Position numbers and translations under genes: made by a program | The notes under the pieces: generated by a model | What the model was told of the DNA's origin: nothing | Databases searched by the model: none | What the model saw: only the letters and a program-made list of their open reading frames with translations | Part shown: positions 25,864-35,386 of the stretch, piece by piece | How the letters are laid out: each line of letters starts with the position of its first letter | Numbering within the stretch: position 1 is the stretch's first letter | DNA from: JAFGCL01 sp964423835 | GTDB taxonomy: Bacteria > Chloroflexota > Dehalococcoidia > UBA2247 > RBG-13-53-26 | Direction of reading: 5' to 3' | DNA: 64,000 nt | NCBI GenBank assembly: GCA_964423835.1 | Contig: CAYRGJ010000011.1 | Coordinates: 19,213-83,212 of the forward strand

Positions 25864-27635
25864 TGTGCGGAATCATCGGCTACGCAGGGGACACGGCGGC
25901 CGCCCCCATACTGCTCAAGGCGCTGCGCAGCCTGGAGTACCGGGGATATGACTCGGCCGGCATCGCCACCATCTGTGATGGGAAGGTCAGCGCCGAAAAG
26001 GACGTGGGCAAGCTGGACCAGGTCTGCGGCAAGCACGACCTGGAGCACCTTCCGGGCAACCTCGGCATCGGCCACGTGCGCTGGGCCACCCACGGGGACG
26101 TGACCCAGGTCAACGCCCACCCCCACTTCGACTGCAAGGGCGAGATCGCCGTGGTCCACAACGGCATCGTGGAGAACTACCGCGAGCTGCGCACCCGGCT
26201 GGAGGCCAAGCACCATTTCGTCTCCCAGACCGACACCGAGGTCATCCCGCACCTCATCGAGGAGTACATGGATGCCGGGGCCACCATGGAGCAGGCCGCG
26301 CTGCAGGCCAGCCGCCAGCTCAAGGGCTGCTACGCCTTCGCCGTGGTCTCGGTCAAGGAGCCGGACCGGGTGGTGGCCACCCGCCGCGAGAGCCCGCTGG
26401 TGGTGGGGTCCAATGGCCATCGCAGCTTCATCGCCAGTGACGCCCTGGCCTTCCTGGAGGAGACCAACCGGGTAGTCTTCCTGGAGGACGGCGAGTTCGT
26501 CATCCTGGGCGGCAAGTCCGTCAGGTTCCTGGACCAGGACGGCCACCCCGTCAAGAAGGAGTTCAAGGAGGTGGACTGGAAGTGGGACCAGGCCACCAAG
26601 CAGGGGTTCGACTACTACATGATGAAGGAGATCCTGGAGGAGCCCCAGGCCATACGGCAGGCCATGATGCAGGACCAGAAGCTGCTGCTGGAGATGGCCA
26701 TCGGCATCCTCCGCTGCCGCCAGGTGGTGATCACCGCCTGCGGCACGTCGCGCTACGCCGCCCTGGTGGGCCGCTACCTCTTCTCCCGCCTGGCCGGCAA
26801 GTTCTGCGACGTCATCATGGGCTCCGAGTTCCAGTACTTCTCGGACTCCATCGACCGCAACACCCTGGTCATCGCCGTGTCTCAGAGCGGCGAGACGGCC
26901 GACGTCATCCAGGGCGTGAAGCGGGCCAAGGAGAACGGGGCCCTGGTCTACTCCCTGGTCAACACCGTCGGCTCCACCCTGGCCCGCATGGCCGACCGGG
27001 TGCTGTACCTCAACTGCGGCCCCGAGATCGGAGTGGCGGCCACCAAGACCTTCGTCAGCCAGCTGACCCTCTTCTACCTCCTGGCCTTCACCATGGGGAA
27101 CCGCCTCGACGACGGGATACGGGAGCTGCACGAGATCTGCCCCCTGATAGAGCAGAACGTCAAGGCCAACACCAAGAACCTGCAGATCCTGGCGCAGAAG
27201 ACCCGGGACAAGAATGATTTCTACTACATCGCCCGGGGCATAAACTTCGCCATCGCCGCCGAGGGGGCCCTCAAGATGAAGGAGATCTCCTACATCCACG
27301 CGGAGGGCATGCCGGCCGGCGAGCTCAAGCACGGCACCCTGGCGCTGGTGGACCACGGCACTCCCATCGTGGTCATCGCCCCGGATGACTACACCTACGA
27401 CGAGACCATCGCCAACGCCCACGAGACCCGGGCCAGGGGGGCCTACGTCATCGGGCTTTCGGAACAGACCAATCCCATATTCGATGCCTGGATCCCCATA
27501 CCGGATGTGGAGGAGATCTTCCAGCCCCTGGTGACGGTGGTGCCCCTGCAGCTGCTGGCCTACTACTCCGCGCTGGCCCGCGGGCGCGACCCCGACAAGC
27601 CGCGCAACCTGGCCAAATCCGTCACGGTGCTTTAG
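25863..27635 (+). CDS. glmS: Glutamine-fructose-6-phosphate aminotransferase
   Basis: 590 residues. Starts MCGIIGYAGD, so the nucleophilic Cys is exposed at residue 2 after Met removal; this fixes the start at 25863, where TAATG overlaps the previous stop. The N-terminal glutaminase domain includes HVRWATHGDV and HNGIVENYRELR. Two SIS domains follow (ITACGTSRYAALVG, AVSQSGETADVIQG), ending in KPRNLAKSVTVL. It makes glucosamine-6-phosphate from fructose-6-phosphate and glutamine, the first step feeding GlmM. Confidence 0.96.
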   Translation: MCGIIGYAGDTAAAPILLKALRSLEYRGYDSAGIATICDGKVSAEKDVGKLDQVCGKHDLEHLPGNLGIGHVRWATHGDVTQVNAHPHFDCKGEIAVVHNGIVENYRELRTRLEAKHHFVSQTDTEVIPHLIEEYMDAGATMEQAALQASRQLKGCYAFAVVSVKEPDRVVATRRESPLVVGSNGHRSFIASDALAFLEETNRVVFLEDGEFVILGGKSVRFLDQDGHPVKKEFKEVDWKWDQATKQGFDYYMMKEILEEPQAIRQAMMQDQKLLLEMAIGILRCRQVVITACGTSRYAALVGRYLFSRLAGKFCDVIMGSEFQYFSDSIDRNTLVIAVSQSGETADVIQGVKRAKENGALVYSLVNTVGSTLARMADRVLYLNCGPEIGVAATKTFVSQLTLFYLLAFTMGNRLDDGIRELHEICPLIEQNVKANTKNLQILAQKTRDKNDFYYIARGINFAIAAEGALKMKEISYIHAEGMPAGELKHGTLALVDHGTPIVVIAPDDYTYDETIANAHETRARGAYVIGLSEQTNPIFDAWIPIPDVEEIFQPLVTVVPLQLLAYYSALARGRDPDKPRNLAKSVTVL

Positions 27636-27640
27636 AGGAG

Positions 27641-28654
27641 GTGGCCGCCGGGATGGGCTCTGCGTTGTCCCCCGCGCCTCGGGCGGAGGCCGCGAACCGC
27701 CGGTTCGCCGGTGCCAGGCGTCTGCTGGCCCGAACGAACAGCGGGTTAGCCTGTGCCGATAGCGGGTCCGCCGGTGCCAACCGCGTGTTCGCCCATGCCA
27801 ATCGCGCACTGGCCCTGCTCCTGATCGTGGCCACGCTGGCCGCCTCTATCGGCTCCGGCTTCGCCTGCGCCAAAGACACCCGGTCCTTCCCCAGCATGAT
27901 GCAGACCCTGCCCATCAGCGTCGCGGACTTCACCTACTGGGACATCAAGGCCCTGAACTCGGACCAGCACCTCTGGGACATCTTCGACTCCTTCGAGGCC
28001 AGCGCCTCCGCCCGGCAGATCGAGGACCTGCTGGTGGTGCTGGCCAAGGTCCAGGGAGCCGCCCGGGCGGTGTCCTACGACAACGCCACCCTGGCCGGAC
28101 CGGCCGCCATCTTCCGCGGTGATTTCGACATGCCCTACATCAGGCGCCAGATGGAGCAGAAGGGCTACATCCGCTCGGCCAACAAGGAGGCCGAAACCTG
28201 GCTCCCCGGCGAGAACGTTACCTACATGTCCGCGGTGGGCATACGCGGCGGACTGCTGTACCTGGGAAACGGCAATGACGTCGTGGCCTGCATCAGCGTG
28301 GCCGCCGAGGACAGCCTGCTCTCGATGTGGGACGACCCCAACCTCAGGGTGGTGGCCGACAAGCTGCCCGACGGCTTCATGGTCAACATCCACCACGCCA
28401 ACCCCGCCCACGGCGAGATCTACACCGGGCTGGTGGCCTACGGGAAGTCCTACAGCAAGGCCAACCGCGACACCCTGAAAGTACGGGCGATGTATCTCTT
28501 CGGCCACGATCCGGCCGCCCGCGCCGCCCAGCCGGCCATCGAGGACCATTCCCGCGTGCTGTTCGACGACGTCACCGTGAAGACCGAGGGCAACCTGGTG
28601 ATGGTCACCGCCATGGTGCCCATAACGCGCTTCGCTGGCACCCTCGAGTTCTAG
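27641..28654 (+). CDS. Lipoprotein of unknown function with repetitive N-terminus
   Basis: About 337 residues starting at GTG behind GAGGAG. Residues 1-45 are an unusual Arg/Ala-rich repetitive region (ANRRFAGARRLLARTNSG, then ANRVFAHANRA). A hydrophobic helix follows with a lipobox-like GFAC at about residue 70. The mature part contains a conserved-looking domain (TYWDIKALNSDQHLWDIFDSF, DFDMPYIRRQMEQKGY) that I cannot name. The N-terminal extension is longer than a normal signal peptide; translation might instead start later, for example at the ATG in AAGMG. It lies six bases after glmS. Confidence 0.65.
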   Translation: MAAGMGSALSPAPRAEAANRRFAGARRLLARTNSGLACADSGSAGANRVFAHANRALALLLIVATLAASIGSGFACAKDTRSFPSMMQTLPISVADFTYWDIKALNSDQHLWDIFDSFEASASARQIEDLLVVLAKVQGAARAVSYDNATLAGPAAIFRGDFDMPYIRRQMEQKGYIRSANKEAETWLPGENVTYMSAVGIRGGLLYLGNGNDVVACISVAAEDSLLSMWDDPNLRVVADKLPDGFMVNIHHANPAHGEIYTGLVAYGKSYSKANRDTLKVRAMYLFGHDPAARAAQPAIEDHSRVLFDDVTVKTEGNLVMVTAMVPITRFAGTLEF

Positions 28655-28712
28655 GCGCGCCGGCGCGCGCCGCCAGGCATGGCCCCGGAAACCGGGGCGG
28701 AGGAAGGGATCC

Positions 28713-29996
28713 TTGCCGCAAGAGGACAGACAGGATTCACCGGGGGCAGAGGGAGAGCGGGCCCGCCTCAGGGCGCTCCTCCCCCTGTTCGAGGTCAGCA
28801 AGGCCCTGGTGTCGGAGGTGGAGCTGGACCGGCTCTTCGGCCTTATAGTCAATGTGGTCCAGCGGGAGACGGGCTCCGACCGGGTCTCCCTCATGCTGCT
28901 GGACAGCACCGCCCAGGAGATGGCCATAGCCGCCGCGGTGGGGCTCCCCGGAGACGTGGTCAGCGCCACCCGGGCCGTAGTCGGGCGGGGCATCGCCGGA
29001 TCGGTAGCCCAGTCGGGGCAGGCCGTGCTCCTCAACGGCATAGTGCAGCACGAGTGGCCCGAGGAGGGGCAGCCGGTCACCTCGGCCATCTGCGTCCCGC
29101 TCAAGGTCAAGGGCGCCGTCATCGGCGTGCTCAACAGCAGCAACGTCAGCCGCCAGGGGAGCTTCACCGAGAGCGACCTGGACATGATGACCATACTGGC
29201 CGGGCAGGTGGCCATCGCCATCGAGAACGCCCGCCTCTTCGAGGAGCTGCGCACCAAGCAGGCCTCCCTGGAGCAGCTGCTGACGGAGTTGCTCAAGGCC
29301 CAGGAGGAGGAGCGGCAACGGGTCTCCACGGAGATCCACGACAGCGTGGCCCAGCTCATGGTGAGCGCCTCCTATCACACCCAGTCCGCCAGCGCCCTGA
29401 TGGAGCAGTCCAAGTTCGACCGGGCCCGCGAGGAGGCAGAGGAGGCCACCCGGATCATCGGCCGCTGCGTCAAGGAGCTGCGGGGCATAGTCACCGAGCT
29501 CTACCCACCCGCCCTGAGCGAGCTGGGCCTGCTGGGGGCCCTGCAGGAGAACGTGGAGTACTTCCGGCGCGAGACCGGCACGGCCTGCCGCATGGTGAAC
29601 AGCGACCTGCCGCCCCGCCTGTCGCTGGTGCAGGACATGGTCATCTACCGGGTGGTCCAGGAGGCCCTCAACAACGTGCGCAAGCACGCCCAGGCCACCC
29701 AGACCGAGATCAGCCTCGACAGCGACGACCAGCGGATAGTGGTCGAGATCTGGGACAACGGCCGGGGCTTCGATGAGGCGGCGGCCAGGGGCCCCAGACC
29801 GGGCGCCGGCGGGGTGGGCCTGCTGACCATGAGAAGCCGGGCGCGCATGCTGGGCGGCGACCTCCGGATAGATGCCCGGCCCTCGGGCGGGACCCGGGTG
29901 GTCTTGACAATACCCCGGTCCAGCCCCGAGAATCTGTCACACGACCACAGAGAGTCGCGCCCCGACTCATCGCCGGTCAAAGGAGGGTCGCCTTGA
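28713..29996 (+). CDS. GAF-domain sensor histidine kinase (NarL-type)
   Basis: 427 residues. A GAF domain (about 25-175) is followed by a coiled-coil, a HisKA_3 dimerisation box EIHDSVAQLMVSASYHTQS at about residue 208 with the phospho-accepting His, and an HATPase domain (EALNNVRKHAQATQTEISL, IWDNGRGFDE, GVGLLTMRSRARMLGG). No transmembrane helix is seen, so it is a cytoplasmic sensor. It starts at TTG behind a GGAAGGGA site. It overlaps the response regulator by four bases, forming one two-component pair. Confidence 0.92.
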   Translation: MPQEDRQDSPGAEGERARLRALLPLFEVSKALVSEVELDRLFGLIVNVVQRETGSDRVSLMLLDSTAQEMAIAAAVGLPGDVVSATRAVVGRGIAGSVAQSGQAVLLNGIVQHEWPEEGQPVTSAICVPLKVKGAVIGVLNSSNVSRQGSFTESDLDMMTILAGQVAIAIENARLFEELRTKQASLEQLLTELLKAQEEERQRVSTEIHDSVAQLMVSASYHTQSASALMEQSKFDRAREEAEEATRIIGRCVKELRGIVTELYPPALSELGLLGALQENVEYFRRETGTACRMVNSDLPPRLSLVQDMVIYRVVQEALNNVRKHAQATQTEISLDSDDQRIVVEIWDNGRGFDEAAARGPRPGAGGVGLLTMRSRARMLGGDLRIDARPSGGTRVVLTIPRSSPENLSHDHRESRPDSSPVKGGSP

Positions 29997-30625
29997 AGTC
30001 AATACGGGTGCTGCTGGTAGACGACCACCAGGTGGTGCGCGAGGGACTCAAGCGCATGCTCGACCTGGACGCGGACATCGAGGTGGTGGGGGAGGCCTCC
30101 TCCGGCGAGGAGGCCCTGGTCAAAGTCGAGCAGCTGTCTCCCGACGTCATCCTGATGGACGTCAAGATGCCGGGCATGGGAGGCATCGACGCCATACGCG
30201 AGCTCAAGGCCCGGGAGTCGCCCGCTGGCGTGATCGTGATGACCGTCTACGAGGACAAGTACCTGGCCCAGGCGGCCGAGGCCGGGGCGGTGGGCTACCT
30301 GCTGAAGGACGTCAGCCGGGACGAGCTGGTCAAGGCCATCAAGGCCGCTCACCAGGGGCAGTCACCCTTCGCGCCGGCGGTCAGCCGGACCCTGTTCACC
30401 CAGTATGCCGCCCTGACCAAGGCCAGCCACGACAGCCTGCTCACCCGCCGCCAGGTGGAGATACTGCGGCTGATCGCCTCCGGTTCCACCAACAAGGAGA
30501 TCGCCTCCCGCCTCTTCATCAGCTCGGCCACCGTCAAGCGGGAGACCAACACCATCTTCGCCTCCCTGAACGTCAACGACCGGGCCGAGGCCGTCTCCGC
30601 CGGCTACAAGATGGGCCTCCTCTAA
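29993..30625 (+). CDS. NarL/FixJ-family response regulator
   Basis: 210 residues. The receiver domain has LLVDDHQVVREGL, phospho-acceptor Asp in VILMDVKMPGMGG, Thr in VIVMTVYED and Lys in YLLKDVS. A LuxR-type HTH follows (LTRRQVEILRLIASGSTNKE, IASRLFISSATVKRETNTIF). The TTG start overlaps the kinase stop (TTGA). It is the output of the GAF kinase. Confidence 0.93.
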   Translation: MKSIRVLLVDDHQVVREGLKRMLDLDADIEVVGEASSGEEALVKVEQLSPDVILMDVKMPGMGGIDAIRELKARESPAGVIVMTVYEDKYLAQAAEAGAVGYLLKDVSRDELVKAIKAAHQGQSPFAPAVSRTLFTQYAALTKASHDSLLTRRQVEILRLIASGSTNKEIASRLFISSATVKRETNTIFASLNVNDRAEAVSAGYKMGLL

Positions 30626-30695
30626 GCCCCGCGCCCGCGCCCCGGGCTGCGGCACTGCGGGGCCGCCCACATCCGCCCGCGCCCCGGAGCAGGCT

Positions 30696-30709
30696 GAGCT
30701 AATTAGCTC
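30696..30709. promoter_or_regulatory. 14-bp perfect palindrome
   Basis: GAGCTAATTAGCTC lies in the AT-richest part of the 180-base gap before the orphan receiver, about 97 bases upstream of its start. A second imperfect dyad, GTGACATAGTTCAC, begins at 30764. Either may be an operator of the preceding regulator; target not demonstrated. Confidence 0.4.
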
Positions 30710-30806
30710 GACAATGCTATCCATTTGGGACTTCTCCGCCCGCGGGCCGGGTGTAAGAATTATGTGACATAGTTCACCTACGGCAGAGAACCGCAGGGGG
30801 AGGTCT

Positions 30807-31316
30807 ATGGCTCTCGAAGCGCCCCATATTGACGCCCTTCCGGCCGGGGATGCAGCCGCTTTGGCCCCCGGGGATGCCGCCGCAACGGCCCCGGGGGACG
30901 CGGACGTGATCCGGGCCATGGTCATCGACAGCCGCGAGGCCATGCGCGAGGGGCTGCGCACCATGCTCAGTGGCGACGACCGCATTACGGTGGTCGGGGT
31001 GGTGAGCGGCGGCCAGGAGGCCGTGGAGCGCCTCAAGGAGCTGTCGCCGGACATCGTGGTCATGGACATCTCGATGCCGGGCGCCGATGGCGTTGACACC
31101 GTGCGCCGCATCAAGGAGGCCCGGCCGAACACCGGCATCCTGGTCCTCTCCGACGACCGGAAGGCCCTCGTCCCGGCCGTCAAAGCCGGCGCGGTGGCCT
31201 ACCTCTCCCGCAACATCAGCCGATCAGAGCTGGCGGCCGCCATACAGCTGGTCTACCTGTGGCGGCTGGTGCTGTTCGGTGACGAAGGCTCTCACTTCGC
31301 CCTGCTCAAGATCTAG
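30807..31316 (+). CDS. Stand-alone receiver-domain protein
   Basis: 169 residues. After an Ala/Gly/Asp-rich N-terminal extension with repeated GDAA-x-APGDA units (about 13-33), a receiver domain follows: VIDSREAMREGLRTMLSGDD, phospho-Asp in IVVMDISMPGADG, then ILVLSDD. The acidic pair normally at the start (DD) is reduced to Asp-Ser. The Lys region reads YLSRNIS, with Arg instead of Lys. There is no DNA-binding output domain. It may be a decoy, a protein-interacting receiver or a phosphate sink of the preceding pair. Confidence 0.75.
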   Translation: MALEAPHIDALPAGDAAALAPGDAAATAPGDADVIRAMVIDSREAMREGLRTMLSGDDRITVVGVVSGGQEAVERLKELSPDIVVMDISMPGADGVDTVRRIKEARPNTGILVLSDDRKALVPAVKAGAVAYLSRNISRSELAAAIQLVYLWRLVLFGDEGSHFALLKI

Positions 31317-31350
31317 CTTCCATTCTGCACGGGCAGGTCCCGCTCCGCGG

Positions 31351-34077
31351 CTATCCGGTGTACTCGAAGATGCGTATGTAAGGCACCTCGGCGCTGCTCG
31401 ACCACCTCACCTTATCCACGGAGTCGTGGACCAGAGAGAAGCTGGTCAGGCCCTCCAGCGGGACGGGGCTGACGCGGGGATCGCTGCTGACGATGCTGTA
31501 GTTGCCTCCCGAGGAGGCTTTGGAGGCGACGAAGGCCTCCGCCGCGGCGTAGGAGTTGAAGGCCTGGGTCTGGGTGACCACCTTGTACTCCCGTCCCTCC
31601 GCCATCCTCCTGGTCCAGGTGATGACCTTGCAGTCGCCGGGCGCCGGCGTCACTGCCCGGCCGTCAAACAGGTACATCCTTACCGACAGGCACCGGTAAT
31701 ACGACGGGTAGAAAAAGAGCGCGGGCGTGTACGACGCCGCCCCCTGCTGGTCCTCTGACTGCACCAGGAAGGTGTCCCAGTAGTCTTCGGTGGCCTTGCC
31801 GGTCTGGGCGAACGGCCCGTAGAACTTGAGATTGATGTTCATCAGCTGGTAGTCCAGGATGACGTACCGGCCGCCAAACTGGTCCATTATCTTCGCCCCG
31901 TCGGCCTCGGTCTGGGCGATGAAGAACTCGCACACCGGCGGCAGGGCCCCGCCGGGGTTCTGGCAGGGAGGGCGGTGCCCAATGCGGGCAATCCAGTAGC
32001 CATAGTCCCACCAGGCCATGATGCCGTAGGCGTCGGGGAAGGCCGAGTAATCCAGCGGGGTCCGGTAGCGGGCGTAGTAGTAGTCGGGGTATTCGGCGCT
32101 GGGAAAGGGGTCCGGCGTGTTGTTCTTCAGCCACTCCAGCGATTCGCACCAGGCGTCGTGCGGCTCGTACCTGGGATTCGCCGGGTCCCGGTCAGCCGTG
32201 TACTGGGCCAGGTCGATGGGGGTGACCCACTGGGTACCGGCGCCCAGGTTCTGCTCCGTGTAGGGGACCACGGTGACCAGGCAGAACATGCCGATGGCCA
32301 CCACTGCCACGAAGGCGTAGGCCGGATTCAGGGGCGGCCGCGCGGCCCGGGGCTTCCGGCCTTTCTCCCGTTTGCGGACGGCATCCGGCGGCGCCGGGCG
32401 CGGCTCGGCCGTCAGGCCCTTCAGCCCCGCCAGGTACAGCAGGTACCAGCAGCCATACCCGGCCAGCACCGCGATGTTGACCACCAGGTAGTAGTTGAAG
32501 CGGCGCTGGGCCAGGGCCGCCAGCAGGATGATGGCGGTCCACACCAGCAGGAGGACCTTCTCCGGCTCCCGGCGCCGGACCACGAAGTAGCCCAGAAGGA
32601 GCAGCCCCAGGACCGCGAAGATGGTGGTGAATCCGTAGATGTTCCAGAAGGGAGCCAGGGTCCAGTGGCCGCCGCCCCCGGTCGTGCGCTCCCAGAGGAA
32701 AGGTATCATCTCCGAGACCGATGTCCCCGAGTTCCAGTCCAGGACCACGAAGTGCTCCGTGAACTGGTGGTACAGCGGCCGCTTCACCAGCCACAGGAGG
32801 AGGAAGGCCCCCAGCCCGGCCAGCAGCACCGTCGCCGGGTACAGCAGCGGGTACCCCTGGAGCCGCGCCAGCAGCGCCCTGGCCCACCCGGACCCGCCAG
32901 AGCCCTGCGGGACAGCCCGGCCTGACCCCTGCCCGGCGGCCTTGCCTGGGCCCTGCTGGGCAGCCTTACCTGGGCCCTGCTGGGCAGCCCTGCCTCCAGA
33001 CGGAGGGACGTTCCCGGCGGCGGGCGCGGCCTTGCTCCGGGCTGCAGCCAAGCCCTTCCCCGGGGCCGCGGACCTCTTGTCCGCGGGGGTAAGGGCCCCG
33101 CCTCCGGCCATGAAACGGGAAAGGCCGAACAGGGCCGCCGGTATCAGGACGGCCAGGCCCAGGGCCGCCGTCACCTCCCCGCTCTGGCCCAGGATCACGA
33201 ACACCAGCAGCGCCGGCAGGAAGGTGGCCACGCCCACCAGTCCCAGGTAATCGGTGGGGACCCGGCTGACGTGGTCGATGCAGAATTGGACCACGAAGAA
33301 GGCCGCCAGTATGAAGACAAACAGCAGCGCGCCTATCCAGCTGGCCATGAACAGCCCCAGGAAGAACCCTCCCAGGAGCGCGAAGGTCAGAGGCGCCGCC
33401 AGGCCGCTCGTCCGGGGGTGGCGCAGGTGCTGCCAGGTCAGGCGCTCCTTCCTGATACCCTTCAGGGCCAGCAGCAGGAACATCATGGCCGTGGTGGTGA
33501 AGAGCGTCTCCGCCACGTGGTGGTCTATGAAGCCCAGGATGGACCGGCCCAGGAACTCGCCGGGCATTATGGCCACCAGCAGGGCCGCGATCAGCCCCGC
33601 CCAGCGGCTGGCCAGGGTCTTGCCTATGAAGTAAACGGGGAAAATGGTCAGGGCGCCCATGACCGGCGGGAACAGGGCGGCCACTACATCCACCGTGTGC
33701 GGGGTCGGCGAGCCCAGGCCAATGACCCAGATGACACCGGCCAGCAGGTAGTCGAAGAACGGCGCGATGAGGCTGGTGCTGCCTCCCCAGGGATAGAGGA
33801 GATAGGGGTCGGCCGAGGCCAGGTACGGGAAGTTGTGCGCCAGGTTGTCGATTATGCGCGCGTGCCAGTAGGCGTCGATCCCGGTGAACTTCGACCACGT
33901 CCCGCCAAACACCACGTCGCTGGTGAAATGGATCCGCAGGTACAGGGCGGCGAAGAAGAACACCGACAACAGCAGCGCGATCAGCACCCGCTGCACCAAG
34001 GGCTTCCGCTGCACGGCGTTCAGGGAGACGATCAGGGCCCGCCTGGCGCCGGCGCCGATCTTGTTCAGGACTTCCAT
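31351..34077 (-). CDS. STT3/AglB-type oligosaccharyltransferase
   Basis: 908 residues with about 12 transmembrane helices in the N-terminal two thirds and a soluble C-terminal domain. The catalytic-loop Asp is seen near DAYWHARIID, and the WWDYGYW motif at about residue 690 binds the N-x-S/T acceptor. STT3/AglB/PglB enzymes transfer a lipid-linked glycan to Asn outside the membrane. Between helices at about residues 320-395 there is an inserted Ala/Gly/Pro/Gln-rich stretch with tandem AAQQGPGK units. GAGGAAGTGAAGGT precedes the ATG. It suggests protein N-glycosylation in this bacterium, with the large surface proteins at 52-62 kb as possible acceptors. Confidence 0.9.
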   Translation of the reverse strand: MEVLNKIGAGARRALIVSLNAVQRKPLVQRVLIALLLSVFFFAALYLRIHFTSDVVFGGTWSKFTGIDAYWHARIIDNLAHNFPYLASADPYLLYPWGGSTSLIAPFFDYLLAGVIWVIGLGSPTPHTVDVVAALFPPVMGALTIFPVYFIGKTLASRWAGLIAALLVAIMPGEFLGRSILGFIDHHVAETLFTTTAMMFLLLALKGIRKERLTWQHLRHPRTSGLAAPLTFALLGGFFLGLFMASWIGALLFVFILAAFFVVQFCIDHVSRVPTDYLGLVGVATFLPALLVFVILGQSGEVTAALGLAVLIPAALFGLSRFMAGGGALTPADKRSAAPGKGLAAARSKAAPAAGNVPPSGGRAAQQGPGKAAQQGPGKAAGQGSGRAVPQGSGGSGWARALLARLQGYPLLYPATVLLAGLGAFLLLWLVKRPLYHQFTEHFVVLDWNSGTSVSEMIPFLWERTTGGGGHWTLAPFWNIYGFTTIFAVLGLLLLGYFVVRRREPEKVLLLVWTAIILLAALAQRRFNYYLVVNIAVLAGYGCWYLLYLAGLKGLTAEPRPAPPDAVRKREKGRKPRAARPPLNPAYAFVAVVAIGMFCLVTVVPYTEQNLGAGTQWVTPIDLAQYTADRDPANPRYEPHDAWCESLEWLKNNTPDPFPSAEYPDYYYARYRTPLDYSAFPDAYGIMAWWDYGYWIARIGHRPPCQNPGGALPPVCEFFIAQTEADGAKIMDQFGGRYVILDYQLMNINLKFYGPFAQTGKATEDYWDTFLVQSEDQQGAASYTPALFFYPSYYRCLSVRMYLFDGRAVTPAPGDCKVITWTRRMAEGREYKVVTQTQAFNSYAAAEAFVASKASSGGNYSIVSSDPRVSPVPLEGLTSFSLVHDSVDKVRWSSSAEVPYIRIFEYTG

Positions 34078-34256
34078 ACCTTCACTTCCTCGCTTTCAAC
34101 GCTGGGGAGACTATAGCAGACGGTGCACGCCGCAGCAAGGGAGGGCGCGGCTGCCTGACGGGCCGGGCTACTCCGCGCGCCCTGCGTCCGGGAGGACCGG
34201 CCGCCTCGCGGGCCTTTTGACGCTGCCCCCCGGCAAAGCTAGAATGGATACCACGA

Positions 34257-34330
34257 GCGGGAGTAACTCAGGTTGGTAGAGTACCTGCCTTCCAAGCAGG
34301 CCGTCGCGGGTTCGAATCCCGTCTCCCGCT
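34257..34330 (+). tRNA. tRNA-Gly (anticodon TCC)
   Basis: 74 bases: the acceptor strand GCGGGAG pairs with CTCCCGC (T discriminator). The anticodon arm CCTGC-CTTCCAA-GCAGG gives anticodon TCC, and the T-arm GCGGG-TTCGAAT-CCCGT is intact. CCA is not encoded. Its last 43 bases are duplicated at 43163-43205, so it is the attachment site of the element that follows, and remains a complete gene because the element restores its 3' end. Confidence 0.95.
34288..34330 (+). repeat. attL: 43-bp direct repeat inside tRNA-Gly
   Basis: Starts CCTTCCAAGCAGGCCGTCGC and ends at the tRNA 3' end. It is identical over all 43 bases to 43163-43205. Sequences diverge immediately outside the repeat on both sides. 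Confidence 0.95.
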
Positions 34331-34453
34331 TACCTCCCTCACAAAACAACCCCTAGCCCGATGTGGTACAATGCTTCACGAGCATCTGCCTGGACAAGTT
34401 TTTCGGGGCAAGTCGCTCCTGCACGATAAAAGGATGAAATGGAAGGGGGAAAC

Positions 34454-35362
34454 ATGGCAGTCGAAAACATCACCAGGGCAAGCGAGGTTTTTCTTGTGGA
34501 CTCGTGGATGCTGGCACTCCGGGCCCAGAACTGCTCACCCAAGACCCAGCAGACCTACCTGGAGGCCCTGACCCAGCTCATCCGCTTCCTGGCCGCCAAG
34601 GGTATGCCAGTAGACCCGCACCGGATCACCCGGGAGTACCTGGACGCCTTCATGGCGGATCTGCTGGCCAAGTGGAAGCCCGGCACCGCCAACAACCGTT
34701 ATCGGGGCCTCCAGCAGTATTTCAAGTGGCTAGTCGAGGAAGGCGAGATCAAGGTATCACCTATGGCCAGGATGCACCCGCCGAGGATCCCGGAGCAACC
34801 CCCGCCCGTTCTCTCTGACGAGCAGATAGAGGCCATTCTGAAGACGTGCGCCGGCTCGGATTTCCGGTCTCGCCGGGACATGGCCGTTCTGCGGCTGCTA
34901 CTGGACTCCGGGCTGCGGCGGGCGGAGCTGGCCGGCCTCACCCGGGAAGCGGTTGACCTCAAGAATCAGACGGTCAAGGTGGTCGGAAAGGGCGGCCGGG
35001 TCCGGGTGGTGCCATTCGGCAAGAAGGCCGCCAGGGACCTTGACCGATACCTGAGAGTCCGGGCCCAGCACCCGCGGGCCTCCGCGCCCCAGCTCTGGCT
35101 CGGACATGAGGGCCCCATGACACCCTCGGGAATCTCGCAGATAGTGAAGGACAGGGCGGCCCAGGCCGGCTTTGACGCCTTCACCCACCAGCTCCGACAT
35201 ACCTTTGCCCACCTTTGGCTCAAGGACGACGGCAGCGAAGGCGATCTGATGCGGCTGGCCGGCTGGCGCTCCCGGACCATGCTGGGGCGATACGCGGCCA
35301 GTAAGGCGGACGAGCGGGCCAGGGAGGCCCATAAGCGGCTCAGCCCGGGCGATAGATACTAA
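34454..35362 (+). CDS. Tyrosine-type integrase
   Basis: 302 residues. A SAM-like N-terminal core-binding domain (LRAQNCSPKTQQTYLEALTQ) is followed by the catalytic domain with GLRRAELAGL (Arg I), KGGRVRVVPFGKK (Lys), THQLRHTFAHLWL (His-x-x-Arg) and AGWRSRTMLGRYA (Trp in the His/Trp position, Tyr nucleophile). It is placed 124 bases from the tRNA-Gly 3' end and would recombine the 43-bp site. The ATG at 34454 has GGAAGGGGGAAA before it; the ATG at 34439 has none. Confidence 0.93.
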   Translation: MAVENITRASEVFLVDSWMLALRAQNCSPKTQQTYLEALTQLIRFLAAKGMPVDPHRITREYLDAFMADLLAKWKPGTANNRYRGLQQYFKWLVEEGEIKVSPMARMHPPRIPEQPPPVLSDEQIEAILKTCAGSDFRSRRDMAVLRLLLDSGLRRAELAGLTREAVDLKNQTVKVVGKGGRVRVVPFGKKAARDLDRYLRVRAQHPRASAPQLWLGHEGPMTPSGISQIVKDRAAQAGFDAFTHQLRHTFAHLWLKDDGSEGDLMRLAGWRSRTMLGRYAASKADERAREAHKRLSPGDRY

Positions 35363-35386
35363 GCGCGGGCGTACAGTAAGGATGGA

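Noticed and set aside
25785..27809. 674-codon leftward reading opposite glmS
   Set aside because: Mirror reading of a confidently identified enzyme gene; composition is typical of antisense GC-rich sequence.
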